Assembly (NCBI GenBank): GCA_947650285.1
Contig: CANTFL010001447.1
Location: forward strand, 62,001 to 126,000
Direction of reading: 5' to 3'
DNA: 64,000 bases
Source of the DNA: Hyaloperonospora brassicae
Lineage: Eukaryota; Oomycota; Peronosporomycetes; Peronosporales; Peronosporaceae
Shown here: positions 48,403 to 59,599 of the stretch, one piece after another
Numbering within the stretch: the first letter of the stretch is position 1
How the letters are laid out: every line of letters starts with the position of its first letter
The notes under the pieces: model-generated
The model's input: only the letters and a program-made list of their open reading frames with translations
Told to the model about the DNA's origin: nothing
The model's database searches: none
Position numbers and translations under genes: made by a program

Positions 48403-50544
48403 CTATGACCACGACTCCACGACGTAGCGCTTCTTGCGAACCAACGTCTTCATGATCGTTTCTGCACTTGATAGTGATACATTGCCGACGGCGCGCAAAA
48501 TATCTCGCAGCACCGCGTACACGTCAGTTGGCATTCGTTTGGCCGAGCCTGCAATGTAGATGCAGCCTTCGCCGTGCATGATGTAATTGAAGACAGCTTC
48601 TTTGTTCTCGGCAAGCCGCGTTTGTACGTAAACTTTGTGATCCTGCATGAAGTGGCACATGCATGGTCAGACCAACACCTGATAAGGCAGCAGCATCCGA
48701 TCTGAAGAATCGAACCTGATCACGTGAGAACGCCGTATGCAGCTCGGTGAGATCGCCCGATGCCACGAGTCCACGCAACTCGTCTCCGTACAAAAAGTCC
48801 TGTACAACAGATCACACAGCAGTCGGAACGCGAAGGCATATCATGTAACCGACATTACGACTTCATACCTTGCTTTCGTGGCGACATCCAAAGTAGAGAC
48901 ACATGGACCCAGAGCTGGCGCCGCTCGCTTGGTTTCGCAAGTATTGTCGCTCCTGCAACATCGCCCGCATGCTGGCTAAACCAGTTCCTGGACCGATAAG
49001 CAGCATGTCTCGTTCAAGGCCAGGAGGCTCAAAGAGACCCTGCTTGATCCACATTGCAACGCGCTTTTGCTTCTTGGATGGGTCCAATGACATAAAAAAA
49101 GACGAGCAAATACCATGTCGACGGCGCCTGTACGGAGTCAAGAAGTCTACAATGGCCACGGTCAAGTGAACCTAACAGATCGACAAAATAAGCACACTAG
49201 AGATGCATTAAAGCGCCAGAAACAAAGTGACTTACTTGTCCGGGATGGAGGAGGGCTGACGACGAGATGGAGTACGATCGGGGCTGTTGACGAGGGATCA
49301 GCTGTAGTAGAATAGGCAGTGGCACTTTTGCGCTAGGAAAGTCCGTCAGCGCCTCTGCGTACGTCTTCTTCTCGCGAATGCAGTAGTCGTAGAGAAGATC
49401 TACACCTTCAGCTGACGCCAACTCGTTCAGCTTTTCTTTCTTTTAAGATCGAGCATGGACAGGAATTCAAAATTAGCATCGGCACGAGATCAGCATCGAT
49501 TCCGATACACAAACTGCTCACCTCCTCTTCATTTGTAGCGAACAGCGACAACCTCTCGAAGAAGCTTCGCCGCGGAGTTTCCAGAATCGCCAAGTATTTG
49601 GAAAATAGATCACAAAGAGACACTGGAGAAGGCAAATCCAACTGCTTCGAGCCATCAGCAGCATGGATCGAAATTACAGTGTCGCCGTCTAGCGCCAGAT
49701 ATTTGAGCATGTCGTCGGCTTCCGTTACGTTTTCAGGATACACAACTGCAATATCGCCAGCCCTGAATGGAGTCTCGGCCGTATAACCCACTTGAGCGCC
49801 GTCGCTTATGTCAAGCTCCACGTGCCGCACATCTTGGTCCCAATCTTCAGCTGTGATTCGCTTGTTCTCGACAACCGAAGCCCAATAAATACCTTTCTCG
49901 CGCCCCACTGTCGTGCGCGGCGGCGCATAAAAATCCGACTCGTCCGTTCTTGGCGTCAACATGCGTGCACTCTCCACCTCTTTTTCCTCAGCGCCATGCA
50001 GGACGACAGTGTAGCGAGGCTCCATCGGCTTTGGCGAGTCGTCCACTGTCAGTCCTGCCGGCAGCGGATGCAGCTGCAAAACCGCCGTCCAGAGCTTCTC
50101 CAGCCACGGATTCAGCGCTCCAAAGTAGCCAAAAGCGTGCTGGTCGTCTCCTAGTCCTCGCTCAATGAGCTCAAGAGCGCCCAGCTGCAGCAAACGTGCG
50201 TGCAAACGTCGCGCTGCGGCATTATACTTGGCGTAACTCGAATCGCCCAGTCCGAAAACTGCTACGCGGACGCCTTGCAGCCACGCACGCCCGAGTTTCT
50301 TTTGCAACAACGCGCGCCAGCTGTTGCGCATGTTCTCAGGTACTTCGCCGTCCCCGGTTGTAGCCACAATAAAGACAACAGTGGCGCACTGAGGCAGCTC
50401 CCGCGTCACTGGAAACGCGTCCATGGCGTACATCTGCGTGTCCAGAAGCTGCCGGTTGAACGCGCGTTGCTGCACGAACGCGGCCACGTCTTGAGCTGTA
50501 CCCGTCTCGCTACCGTAGAGCACCAGCAGTCGCGGGCGTGCCAT
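48403..50544 (-). CDS. NDOR1: NADPH-dependent diflavin oxidoreductase (NDOR1/Tah18), 5 exons
   Basis: Exons: 50,544-49,522, 49,439-49,236, 49,171-48,869, 48,799-48,716 and 48,642-48,403. The four introns (82, 64, 69 and 73 bases) are all GT-AG and keep phase 0, giving 617 residues against 597 in human. The flavodoxin (FMN) domain starts at once with VLYGSETGTAQDVAAFVQQR and ATTGDGEVPENMRN, with GLGDSSYAKYN and GDDQHAFGYF. The FAD domain has the flavin motif RSYS (in RQQPRSYSISSS). The NADPH domain shows CSSFF, GPGTGLASMRAMLQER, FGCRHE, AFSRDQ, KVYVQ and the C-terminal Trp in VESWS. The enzyme passes electrons from NADPH to Dre2/CIAPIN1 in cytosolic Fe-S cluster assembly. In GPGTG-x-A-P the usual Pro is Ser. 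The frame is open upstream of the ATG, but family alignment favours 50,544. Confidence 0.95.
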
Positions 50545-51036
50545 GCTCGTGTCGTGATACGCGGCTGTCATTGGACAATATGATGCCGCGCTCAGCTCGG
50601 TGATATGGTGTGGCAGACGCACGATAATCTGTGGACCACATCGATCCGGAAGCACAGGCAGCGAGTGCTTGATTCGCACTTCGTCTCGTGATACGCGGCT
50701 GTCATTGGACAATATGATGCCGCGCTCAGCTCGGTAAAATGGTGTGGCAGACGCACGATAATCTGTGGACCACATCGATCCGGAAGCGCAAGCAGCGAGT
50801 GCTTGATTCGCACTTATGCCGAGCGTCTCGACCGCACGCTCGCGCGCGCCTGTGATTGGCCAACGACGCCAGCGCCTCCTTCAACGTACACGGAACAGCA
50901 GACGCCGATACGTCGGCGGCCCCATACAAACGTCAAGTCTCAATCCGCCGCGACCCTCCAGTCGCTCACTTTGCAATTTGCGTGCAACCGAAAAGATCGG
51001 CAGCGACCAAAGTCGAGTCGCGTTGTCGCGTTCCGC
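50545..51036. promoter_or_regulatory. Divergent promoter region between NDOR1 and SSADH
   Basis: The two genes start head to head with 492 bases between the ATGs, so this stretch must hold both promoters. More than half of it is a tandem duplication. No TATA box is evident. Which motifs matter cannot be said from sequence alone. Confidence 0.7.
50554..50816. repeat. 134-base tandem duplication in the shared promoter
   Basis: Unit 1 starts gtgatacgcggctgtcattg at 50,554; unit 2 starts with the same bases at 50,688. They differ at only a few positions (ggtgatatggt against ggtaaaatggt, agcacaggc against agcgcaagc), so the copy is recent or kept similar. Unit 2 is about five bases short at its end. 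Both units stay open on the minus strand, upstream of the NDOR1 ATG. Confidence 0.92.
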
Positions 51037-52569
51037 ATGTGGGCGTCCGCCAAGTCGCTGCGTTGCGCCACCGCACATTCCACCGCGCGCCGGCTCTTCC
51101 ACAGCGAAGTGCAGCACAAGGCGCTGCTGCAGTCGACTGGCTTTATCAATGGCCAATGGGTCGAAGCGCACGCGCACGAGCGCTTTGCCGTGACGGACCC
51201 ATCGACCGACACAGCGATTGCGCACGTCGCATCAATGGGTCGCCTCGAGACGCGCGAGGCCGTCGCCGCTGCGTGTGCCGCGCAGAAAGAGTGGCGCCGG
51301 ACCACACCGGCGTTTCGCTCGGCGCTGCTCCAGAAGTGGTACGCTGCGATCGGTTCACACGCGGACGACTTGGCGCTCATTGCGTCACTCGAGAGCGGCA
51401 AACCGCTGCTGGAAGCCAGGGGCGAAGTCGCCTACGCGGCGGGTTTTATCGACTTTTACGCGCACGAGATCATGCGCGCGAGCGGCTTTTTGCCGTCTCC
51501 GTCCGCGCGCGACCACAAGATCATGGCCTGCAAAGAGCCCGTCGGTGTCTGTGGGATTCTGACGCCCTGGAATTTTCCACTGGCGATGGTCACGCGCAAA
51601 CTCGGTCCGTGTCTCGCGGCGGGGTGCACAGTAGTCGTCAAACCAGCTGCTGAGACGCCGCTGTCGGCGCTGGCGCTGGCGAAACTTGCCGAAGACGTTG
51701 GCCTGCCGCCGGGTGTGCTGAATGTTGTGCCGGCTGCACATGACAAGTCGGCAGAGATTGGCGAGACGTTGACCAGCAGTCAGGATGTCCGGAAGATCTC
51801 GTTCACAGGCTCGACGCGCGTCGGGAGGCTGTTGATGGAGCAGTCGGCCAAGACGGTGAAGCGCTTGTCGCTCGAACTAGGAGGCAACGCTCCGTTCATT
51901 GTGTTTGAAGATGCTGACGTGGACAAGGCACTGGACGGCTTGATAGCCTCCAAGTTTCGCAACACGGGCCAAACGTGTGTGTGTAGTAACCGCGTCTTTG
52001 TCCACGAGAGCATTTACGACGAGTTTGCAGCCAAGTTGGTGGAACGTGTGAAGCAGCTCAAGATGGGTCCGCCTCGTCAAGAGGGTGTGAAACTTGGTCC
52101 ACTGATAGGCCATAGTGCTTTATTGAAGACGTCGGAGCTTGTGGAGGATGCAGTCAAGAACGGTGCAATGGCTCTTGTTGGTGGCAAGCGAAGCGACCTT
52201 GGACGCAATTTCTACGAGGCTACTGTGTTGGCCAACGTGGACGACACAATGCGTGTATGGAGTGAAGAGATTTTCGGACCTATCGTGCCGCTGTTTCGAT
52301 TCTCGTCGGAAGAAGAGGTGATTGAAATGGCAAATGGATCAGAAGCTGGTCTTGCTGGGTACTTTTTCTCACAGAATCTGTCACGCACGTGGCGCGTTGC
52401 ATCTGCGTTGGAGTGCGGCATGGTCGGTGTAAACACGGGTGCGATCTCAAATGTACAGGCTCCGTTTGGTGGTGTGAAGCAGTCCGGGCTAGGGCGTGAA
52501 GGCTCATCGATGGGTCTTGAAGAGTACCAAGAAACGAAGATGATCTGCGTGGGTGGACTGGAGATATGA
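51037..52569 (+). CDS. Succinate-semialdehyde dehydrogenase, mitochondrial
   Basis: An uninterrupted frame of 510 residues, no intron. The ATG at 51,037 is chosen because the N-terminus MWASAKSLRCATAHSTARRL is a typical mitochondrial presequence (Arg/Ser/Ala, no acidic residue) and the mature enzyme starts soon after. Catalytic residues of the aldehyde dehydrogenase fold are present: Asn179 in TPWNFP, Glu280 in LELGGNAP, Cys314 in NTGQTCVCSNR. The Cys314-x-Cys316 pair is the redox switch typical of SSADH (ALDH5 family). FTGSTRVGR and EEIFGPIVPLF also fit. It oxidises succinate semialdehyde to succinate with NAD(P)+, the last step of the GABA shunt. Codon third positions are strongly G/C. The frame is open further upstream to 50,803, but without a better start. 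Confidence 0.93.
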   Translation: MWASAKSLRCATAHSTARRLFHSEVQHKALLQSTGFINGQWVEAHAHERFAVTDPSTDTAIAHVASMGRLETREAVAAACAAQKEWRRTTPAFRSALLQKWYAAIGSHADDLALIASLESGKPLLEARGEVAYAAGFIDFYAHEIMRASGFLPSPSARDHKIMACKEPVGVCGILTPWNFPLAMVTRKLGPCLAAGCTVVVKPAAETPLSALALAKLAEDVGLPPGVLNVVPAAHDKSAEIGETLTSSQDVRKISFTGSTRVGRLLMEQSAKTVKRLSLELGGNAPFIVFEDADVDKALDGLIASKFRNTGQTCVCSNRVFVHESIYDEFAAKLVERVKQLKMGPPRQEGVKLGPLIGHSALLKTSELVEDAVKNGAMALVGGKRSDLGRNFYEATVLANVDDTMRVWSEEIFGPIVPLFRFSSEEEVIEMANGSEAGLAGYFFSQNLSRTWRVASALECGMVGVNTGAISNVQAPFGGVKQSGLGREGSSMGLEEYQETKMICVGGLEI

Positions 52570-53163
52570 GGTGTAGCCCGTCATGAGGTGAGAAGGCTGG
52601 GCTGTGCGGCTTAGCACTACGTATGAGCAATTTGTGAGATGCGCTGCTCTCGGCAATGGAAGACAATAATGACTGAAAGGCCGCTAATTGACGGCGTTGT
52701 TGCAGCTAAACATCTTCGTTTGATGCTTTCTCCGGATTGCTTTGTGTGCCCAATTGGTCATCAATGTGCAGCTAATGGATCGGTGACACTGCGGAGGCGC
52801 TTGTTTACTGTATTTTAGCGCCCTTTGAGGTCGGCGATACAGGACTGCCACGAACATAAAATTCAGCGTCGCATCGATCCTGCAACACCCGTTCGGCCAT
52901 CGCGCAAGTAGTCACAAGTACTTTCGCTACAGCAAATATGCTCAATTCATCAGTTTCCGCTTATCAAAGGTGCGTTGTCGACTGCACAAGTCACGTACTG
53001 CTCCGTATGTGGTCATCAAAACTAAAGCCCGTCGCCTAGTCGTTTTGTGTGTGTTTCGAGGACAGCACTTGGAAAAGCAACTCAAGCGTATGCATTGAAT
53101 CGTCGCAGTCGCGTGTCGTGTAGGTTGTTGCATGAACTTAACAGCCCGTGCAGGACAGCACAA
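52570..53163. other. Downstream of SSADH, no gene seen
   Basis: No convincing frame. It holds the 3' untranslated regions of SSADH and of the minus-strand gene to the right. Confidence 0.45.
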
Positions 53164-54400
53164 TCACTGCATTTCTCGCTTATCGCTAGTCTGCAGGATG
53201 TTCGTGCGATGCTGCGTTGAATGCTGAAGCGTTTGTTGCAACGAGACAGCTCGAGCACACGGCGTTCTGATCGATTCGTCCAGCACGAAGTACTGCATCG
53301 CGAATGGGAAGTGCAGGTCGGCTACTTGGGCGCGGTGTTTAGTGGTTGCAGGTAAAAGAGTGGTCACCCTTCACCACGATGACCCCCCGGATGCTGCTGA
53401 AGCAGTGCTATTCGTCAAAGTGTTGCTGGTGTCTGTGTACAAAATGACGGCTAACTAATACGCTTGTGAACCCACGCAGATACATCGGTCGTATCTCGTG
53501 ACAATACTGTCCATGGAGCTGATAGTTTGCACCTGTCGGTGCACGCAGGTTCACTTGACGCCGATGCAGCACTGCGAAGTTGTTGCTGGACGAGCCGCCT
53601 CGCTCGGACTGAAGACGCAGTATCTCTTTGGGACCAGTGCATATTGAATCAAGTGCCGATAGTGACACAGCGTGTCTTTCGTTGTAGGTTAACAAGAGCA
53701 TTGGCAAGTGTCAGAAGAGGAACGAAGTGCCGACATGACTGCAGCAGACGGTGTAGCCTATGCCCACGTAGTAAACAAGCACCGGCTCAAGCGCAATGCA
53801 TCGGACCAAACTTGATCGGCTTTTGCTGCGAGTAGTTCGACAGCTTTATGCGCTGACATTCCGAGGATAGGATACGGCGCAAAGGATGACAACATGTACG
53901 CTACGTGCATTGTGATTCGGGATCCCGCCGATGTCAAGTCACGTTGATTGCAAGCTTTTGGAGCAAGCAGACTCATGCCACCATTTGTCCGTTTGATGCA
54001 CCCAGAACAGTGCTACGACCTCGAGTAGCATGAGTTGCTTTGCCTGCGCATGCTGAATCGCAACGTCGTTGGCGATGTCGTGGTCGAGTGCATACTGGAC
54101 AGATTGAAGGCGTCGACGTCTTTCGGATTGACGAAGTCAACGGTGCCATGTCTGTCAGACAAAAGTATGCAAAGCACGCGAGCTGGCGATTTGGTAAAGT
54201 GCAGGTTCGAGACGCGATACTGCTTTGATTCGCAGCTTCTTCGTACGCTTTCGCGAGGACGCATCGTGTATACGTGACTGCAGACACGTTGACTGACTTT
54301 GACCAGAACTTTGGTGTAGTGACGCGCTTTTTTGGCGAAGGCCTCTTTCTTCGTCTCCAACTGTGCCTTACCATAGTATTGGCTTTACAGCCGCATGGAA
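53164..54400 (-). CDS. Unidentified multi-exon gene or pseudogene
   Basis: On the minus strand several stretches look coding by their G/C-rich third positions and residue mix, in changing frames as if joined by short introns. These are 54,360 onwards (ETKKEAFAKKARHYTKVLVK, RVSNLHFTKSPARVLCILLS), then DHDIANDVAIQHAQAKQLML, then PYPILGMSAHKAVELLAAKA near 53,860, SSSNNFAVLHRRQVNLRAPT near 53,560, and a last piece ending at TGA 53,164 with VADLHFPFAMQYFVLDESIR. I could not fix exon borders or a start, and I know no family with these pieces. It may be a working gene of about 350 residues or a decayed one. Confidence 0.4.
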
Positions 54401-55050
54401 TCGACGGGCAAGTAGCAGAGCCGTTGCGCACAGTGCGCGACTTGGGTCTACAATGTCTGCCCGATCGTTTCATAGCAGCCTTTGCCCGGAAGGTCTGAAA
54501 GCGCAGGGCAGACGGGTTCCCGCTAAGTCGAATGCTAGATCCACATGATAATGTCCTCGTGGCACCTAGCAACAATGGATCGAGGTTATTGAAAGGCTTC
54601 GGCTTCACTCGGAAATTGCAAACTCGAGAAGCCGAAGGAGGAGAACAAGCTCGTCCATGTCGTGGAAGAGCTACGGTAGTAATGTTAAGCAACATTGCTG
54701 CTTCCGTAGGTTGCAAATGCGAAGGTAGGCTCTTGCCCATTCGCTTCTCGGTACAGCGATCAAGTGATGACTTTTGTCACTGTGAGGGGCAAATTTGTTC
54801 GCGTGAGACGTAGGCAAAGGCTGTGGAGATACGGTAACGAAACGGCAAAGAGGCTTCAAATATCGTGCGTCAATGCAGCAGAACCTGCTACGTATTTACT
54901 CAGTTTGTGCCTTACTTTGCTCGTGGTTGAGCTAATCGAATACACTAGACGTGACGCTTACACTCGATGCGACGTAGATGCATGCTCGTATCGCTACCAG
55001 AAGTAAAACAGCAGAGCTACTGCCACAATCGTTTGTAGATCATCGAGATA
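54401..55050. other. Non-coding or 5' part of the minus-strand gene
   Basis: All three minus-strand frames are partly open, but none shows a domain. A first exon of the gene at 53.2-54.4k could lie here. Confidence 0.25.
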
Positions 55051-55052
55051 CG

Positions 55053-55105
<53 letters not shown>

Positions 55106-55127
55106 GCTGTTGTTGTTGTTGTTGTTG
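55051..55127. repeat. TTG/CAA trinucleotide microsatellite
   Basis: About 25 units of TTG with one interruption (ctg), ending in TTGAGG. On the minus strand a frame through it would give poly-Asn. I see no gene that uses it. Confidence 0.97.
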
Positions 55128-55874
55128 AGGTGAGGTGTATTGAGGAATGTTAACGACCAGCACCACCCCATCCTATATCTGGTGTCAATACAGCTTCGAG
55201 TGCGATAGGGCAAAGCGCAACTTTTCTGGCATCTTTTGACGCGCTGCCGGTGCCCTTTCGCGTGCGAGCGACAGGTACTCGGACCGCTACCAACTTCGAG
55301 TGATGTCTCAAACCAATGGTTCACGTCGTGCTGCAAGCGATTGTCAAGTTATCGAGCAGTGTCCTGATCGGATAGTGTGTGAACTTGAAGCGATGGGTTG
55401 GTATCCATCGCAACGTTTGCCGCAACGTCTGCCATCCTTTTTTATAATCTCGATAGTGGTGAGACCAGCTAGCGACTGCGACGTCGTCAGCAATTGCTCG
55501 CGCTTCGCAATAAAATGCTGCGATGTGTAGCTTGCAAGGTGAGCGCACTCCTCACGTGTTTTAGATGGGTGAAAAGAAGGTTTCTACCATGGCCGATGTT
55601 AGTTCATGTGCAGATTGCCATCTCCAGATTACTGGATCTTGTGTTCAAAGGTAACATTGCAGGATTCCATGGAAACGTACCGGTCAGATCGCACTGGCAT
55701 TTGGATTGTTCGGATGTCGTGTAACGTCGTCTACCCCGTTGCTGCCGTGGTCTTCCAGCTATCTTTACCGGTCAGTCAAAACTTCTCGCTTCGCCATATA
55801 AAAAGGATCGTAAGACGTCATCGATTACTAGAAAATCGTCGCAGGCATTGCAAGGCAAATCGAAGTGAAGTCAA

Positions 55875-55907
55875 GATCCTCCCCGTCAAGCATTGACGGG
55901 GAGGATC
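55875..55907. repeat. Perfect 15-bp hairpin
   Basis: GATCCTCCCCGTCAA (55,875-55,889), loop GCA, then its exact reverse complement TTGACGGGGAGGATC (55,893-55,907). The flanking bases no longer pair. As RNA it would fold as a very stable hairpin. Confidence 0.95.
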
Positions 55908-58040
55908 AGGTGTCACGATCCAAGATGAGAGCGATCCTACGATACCCATAGCAATCTACCAGATACACTGCGGATGGACGAGGCCCTCGATGTGTTTACC
56001 GTGCAATGCTCGAGAACCTCATCGCCCGCCTGAACAAGATCGTACATCTTCCGAGGCCGTTATAAGTGCTTGATACAGCTCACCGGGCGGTACAAGGTAA
56101 GCGCTAGAATTCAAGGTGCACAGGGAAACTTTCGCTGCTGTCTGTAAACGCAAGTCAACAGCGCGACAATAGCTGTACTTCACAGTGCAACATCCACTGC
56201 AAGGCGTGCTTGCCCTCCAACGTGCGTGATTGCCTCCAACGTGCGTGCTTGCTTCATGTACATGCTTCTCGTCGCATGATTTTACTTTACGTAGCAGCTT
56301 TATCGGTAGTGATACGTTCCTAGCTCATAAAATATGCCGCAGCATGCGAGCACCCGCGACGAAGGAAGCCCTACCGACTAGATCATGTGGACGTCTGATT
56401 CTGTTTGACGTCTAGTCAAATAGAAAGAAGATCCATAGCTCAGTCGCTTGACATTTTTCGAGTTGTTGTACAGCCGATCAGGCCGCATATGTCTGTGACG
56501 TACTCTCGGGAGCTCCGCCTGCACCTGAGACGTCTGCAATAGCCGGATCAACTATAATCAACTTACGCGTCATAACTCATGCGGCAGCAATTATTTGGGT
56601 TGACAGCGTGGCATTGACTGAGGTGCGTGTACGACGGACACCACTGCAGCATACAAAGAGCTCGTCCATGGCCTGTAACAAGCACGAAGTAGTAATCTCG
56701 TGCCACTTTACATCGTTGAGGACAACAGGAAGGTTTTGACGCAGCTTCGGATGCGCCGGCCTTCACTCAAGTCCTATCTTTCACGCTGTATCGTGAGGCT
56801 CGGAACATCGCTGAAGATCTTGCAGTCGTCAGCTGGGTCCACTACTCTTGCGAGTATAATCGCATGGCTACTACAGCGGCCAACGTTGCCCTCGACACAG
56901 GGCCCAACACAGGTGTTCTCTGTGCACAATCCAGTCTGTTGTCCGCTTGCTACTGACCAGCTTGGGTCTCGACCGTAATCACTGGAGCGAGATGTCACAT
57001 TATGTGGACTGCGACGTGGGCCACGCTCTATCTACTCCTGCATCCGTTTCCGTTGGGTCCAAGCGCCACCAGTGTCGGCTCTCACGTGCTGCCAGGAGCA
57101 CCTTACGGGTCCGATCATTTGCTTTTATTACGCGACGTGGGCTATAGGCTGCAGTCGAACGACAATCCTAAGTCGGCAATCGTACTGTAACATACCTCAC
57201 CTGCCAAAAAAATAAGACGTCTGCAAATGGCAATGACAGCATTCGGACCGTGCGCCAATGTCTTTGGTCTTCTTCTTCTGCAGCAAAAACGAGCCACGCA
57301 TGTGGGTCAGGAACGCGGAAACACTGCTGCATCAATCGCGTGTCGACCACTTCGGCGTTGGGTATGTGCACTCACTGGTCGACGTGTTGAGCTTTTGTGG
57401 GTCCTGCGGGTCGCACTGTGGCTATAATTTCGACAGGAAAAAAACATCGTAGAAACAACACCTCTGTTTCATGATAAGTGCTCGACGTTTCTATAGTTGA
57501 CGAAGCGACGGAACGTTCGTGGAATGTGCATCGCAGGCAACGAGTTAGGGGTCTGCTCATCCTGGAGACCCAATTGATTGTTGCCGCCACGAGATGGCCG
57601 GAATAATCAGCAGATCACCTGAGGAATTGTCCGAGTCGCTTGCACAGACCCACTGTCGAGTGGATTGGGCTCACGCTCGGGCCATTTGCCAACAAACGCC
57701 CACGTCAGAGTCTGACGGCACGGACGCGTCCACGTCCGTGCGTCAAAACGACTCGCACTTTTCTGTGCAGGTACAGCAGTGCGAACGCACAAGGACTCGT
57801 TCTTACGAATGAATGTACGTACGTACGCACAGGTGCAGTGTGCAGTGTCTGAATAATAAATTAGCGTCGATAGATATATAGATATATACCCACTGCAAAA
57901 GTGGGTGCTCGAGTCGCTTTGTCCACGAGCGCCCTCCAACAGCGTCTCGACTGGCACTGCACGCACTCGACTTGCCCGCTGCTGTCCCATACGATGCGTA
58001 ACGTGCTGGCAATAACCAGCAGCAGTCAGCAGAAACGCCG
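55908..58040. other. Intergenic with possible unplaced exons
   Basis: A tandem copy of an 18- to 19-base unit (cctccaacgtgcgtg) lies at 56,214-56,251. The minus-strand stretch 57,371-57,200 (IPNAEVVDTRLMQQCFRVPD, WLVFAAEEEDQRHW) looks coding and ends in a good donor (CAG|GTGAGG), but I cannot place it in a gene. The plus-strand frame 56,700-56,978 is also open, without a domain. Confidence 0.3.
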
Positions 58041-59399
58041 TTACAGTTGCAGCTGCGCGCTGCCCAGTACGCGATTCTCCCACCGCAAGTGCAGACACTG
58101 GATCTCGACAGCCATGAACTCGACGTCTGCCCGTGACGAATACGACAAGCGGCCACCGGATGTGAAGGTGAACCCGCCATCTTTCTTGCGCTCGTAGCGC
58201 TGCCACAGGGTACAGTCCATCGGGCGGACGCCATCGGACGCAGTCGTTGGAGGTGCGTTGATGGAGCGCACCCCCAAGAGGAACCCGTTCGCCATCTGGG
58301 CTCGAAACAGCACCGCAACGACGCGGTCGACGCGCGTGGCGTCGTGGTTGGCCACGTCGTAGATCACAATGGCCTTCTTCTCCACTTGCTTGACCAGACG
58401 CACGTGGATAGAGCCGTAGTAGATACTCGATAAGCGCTTGGCGTTGTACGCGTGCTCCCACGACTTTTGCATCACCTCGTGCATGTCCACGTCCTTTGCA
58501 TACTCTTTCGACAAGTTGTACGTAAACAAGTTGTCCCGCGTCACGAGGCTCTTGTACCGCCATCCGTTCTGGTCGTGTTGATCGCGGAGCACTTGGCCGT
58601 CCATCGAGCAATGGAGCGCCGTGGTCATGCCTTCACTCACGGCCACAGCACAGACTGGCTCTCCAATCGACTGGCACAGCTGCTGTAGCTCGACGCCACT
58701 CTTGCTGCTCTTGTGCAAGAGCGAGGCACAGCGCTGAGCGTAACTCGACGCGTCGGTCTTGAGTCGGCCGTTTTCTTGCGACAGACCCTGGATGACACGC
58801 TCGAGTCGCTGCGTAGCGAGCAAGAGCTTCATCTTGTGAACGCATACACCGTCGGCACTTGAGACGTTCATGCAGCGCGAGTAGTAGATGCGGTCGAGCG
58901 TCGCCACTTTGGCACGCAGTTTAACCAGCACGTGGTCGAGTGCCTGGTCATCGCTGGCACGAGCGACACCGAATGGCGCTCTCCAGACGGCCCGCTTGGC
59001 CTTGTCGTCCATTCGGTCCGGCGGCGCCATGGCAACGGTCTTGAACGGGTCAATCGCTTCGAAGCAGAAGGCCGTCGTGGCCTCTTTCTCGTCGTCCACC
59101 ACGACCGGCTGCGAGAACGTGTCGTCCGCTTCAATTGGGGACAGCAGCATACTCGTGGTGTTGCCACGCTCTGGTGCCACCGAAACAGCGAGCGCGTGCT
59201 CCACGTGCGACTGCCTACTGCCGTCGTGGATCGAAATGTCTCGAATCTGAATCACGTTCTCCTCCGAGAGGAACAGCTCTTGGATCATGTGGATCTCCTC
59301 CCGCGTCCACGACGCCGCAGGCGGTGGTGTCCATTGCGACGGGGCGGCTGGACACGCACGGGGCCTTGCGACCGCCGACGGCAGCTCGACAAAGTCCAT
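58041..59399 (-). CDS. START-like coiled-coil protein of oomycete type
   Basis: The ATG at 59,399 (MDFVELPSAVARP) gives 452 residues to TAA at 58,041, without intron. The N-terminal 150 residues are low in structure and acidic. Residues about 150-225 form helices with coiled-coil character (DDQALDHVLVKLRAKVATLD, RLERVIQGLSQENGRLK). The C-terminal 210 residues look like a START-type lipid-binding domain, with GWRYKSLVTRDNLFTYNL, IHVRLVKQVEKKAIVIYDVA and the closing GGRLSYSSRADVEFMAVEIQ. Large families of such proteins occur in Phytophthora, some annotated as M96 mating-specific; membership is my impression, not a search result. The open frame reaches 59,840, but that extension is Cys-rich translation of a CAA/CGA repeat, so I do not use it. 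Confidence 0.6.
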   Translation of the reverse strand: MDFVELPSAVARPRACPAAPSQWTPPPAASWTREEIHMIQELFLSEENVIQIRDISIHDGSRQSHVEHALAVSVAPERGNTTSMLLSPIEADDTFSQPVVVDDEKEATTAFCFEAIDPFKTVAMAPPDRMDDKAKRAVWRAPFGVARASDDQALDHVLVKLRAKVATLDRIYYSRCMNVSSADGVCVHKMKLLLATQRLERVIQGLSQENGRLKTDASSYAQRCASLLHKSSKSGVELQQLCQSIGEPVCAVAVSEGMTTALHCSMDGQVLRDQHDQNGWRYKSLVTRDNLFTYNLSKEYAKDVDMHEVMQKSWEHAYNAKRLSSIYYGSIHVRLVKQVEKKAIVIYDVANHDATRVDRVVAVLFRAQMANGFLLGVRSINAPPTTASDGVRPMDCTLWQRYERKKDGGFTFTSGGRLSYSSRADVEFMAVEIQCLHLRWENRVLGSAQLQL

Positions 59400-59490
59400 C
59401 GAGTCGAGCGGAAGCGGACGGAACGCTACGGGCACTTGAGCTCGACGGGGTAAGAACTCGACTGCCGACCTCCGCAGGTCCAGAGAGCGA

Positions 59491-59545
59491 CGACAACAAC
59501 GACAACAACAACAACAACGACAACGACATACACAATCACAGCAAC
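59491..59545. repeat. CAA/CGA simple repeat upstream of the START-like gene
   Basis: Interrupted units of caa and cga (cgacaacaacaac...), about 90-150 bases upstream of the ATG of the minus-strand gene, so probably in its promoter or 5' untranslated region. Confidence 0.85.
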
Positions 59546-59599
59546 AGCAGTCGTCGCCGAACTGCACTGTACACTGTGTCCACTGTCCACTTACTGTAG

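Noticed and set aside
50803..51036. A longer SSADH start upstream of 51,037
   Set aside because: The upstream in-frame stretch contains no ATG before 51,037 and lies over the duplicated promoter; the 51,037 start gives a proper mitochondrial presequence.
57607..58611. Minus-strand open frame of 334 codons
   Set aside because: It overlaps the START-like gene in another frame and has no domain; the START-like frame explains the sequence better.
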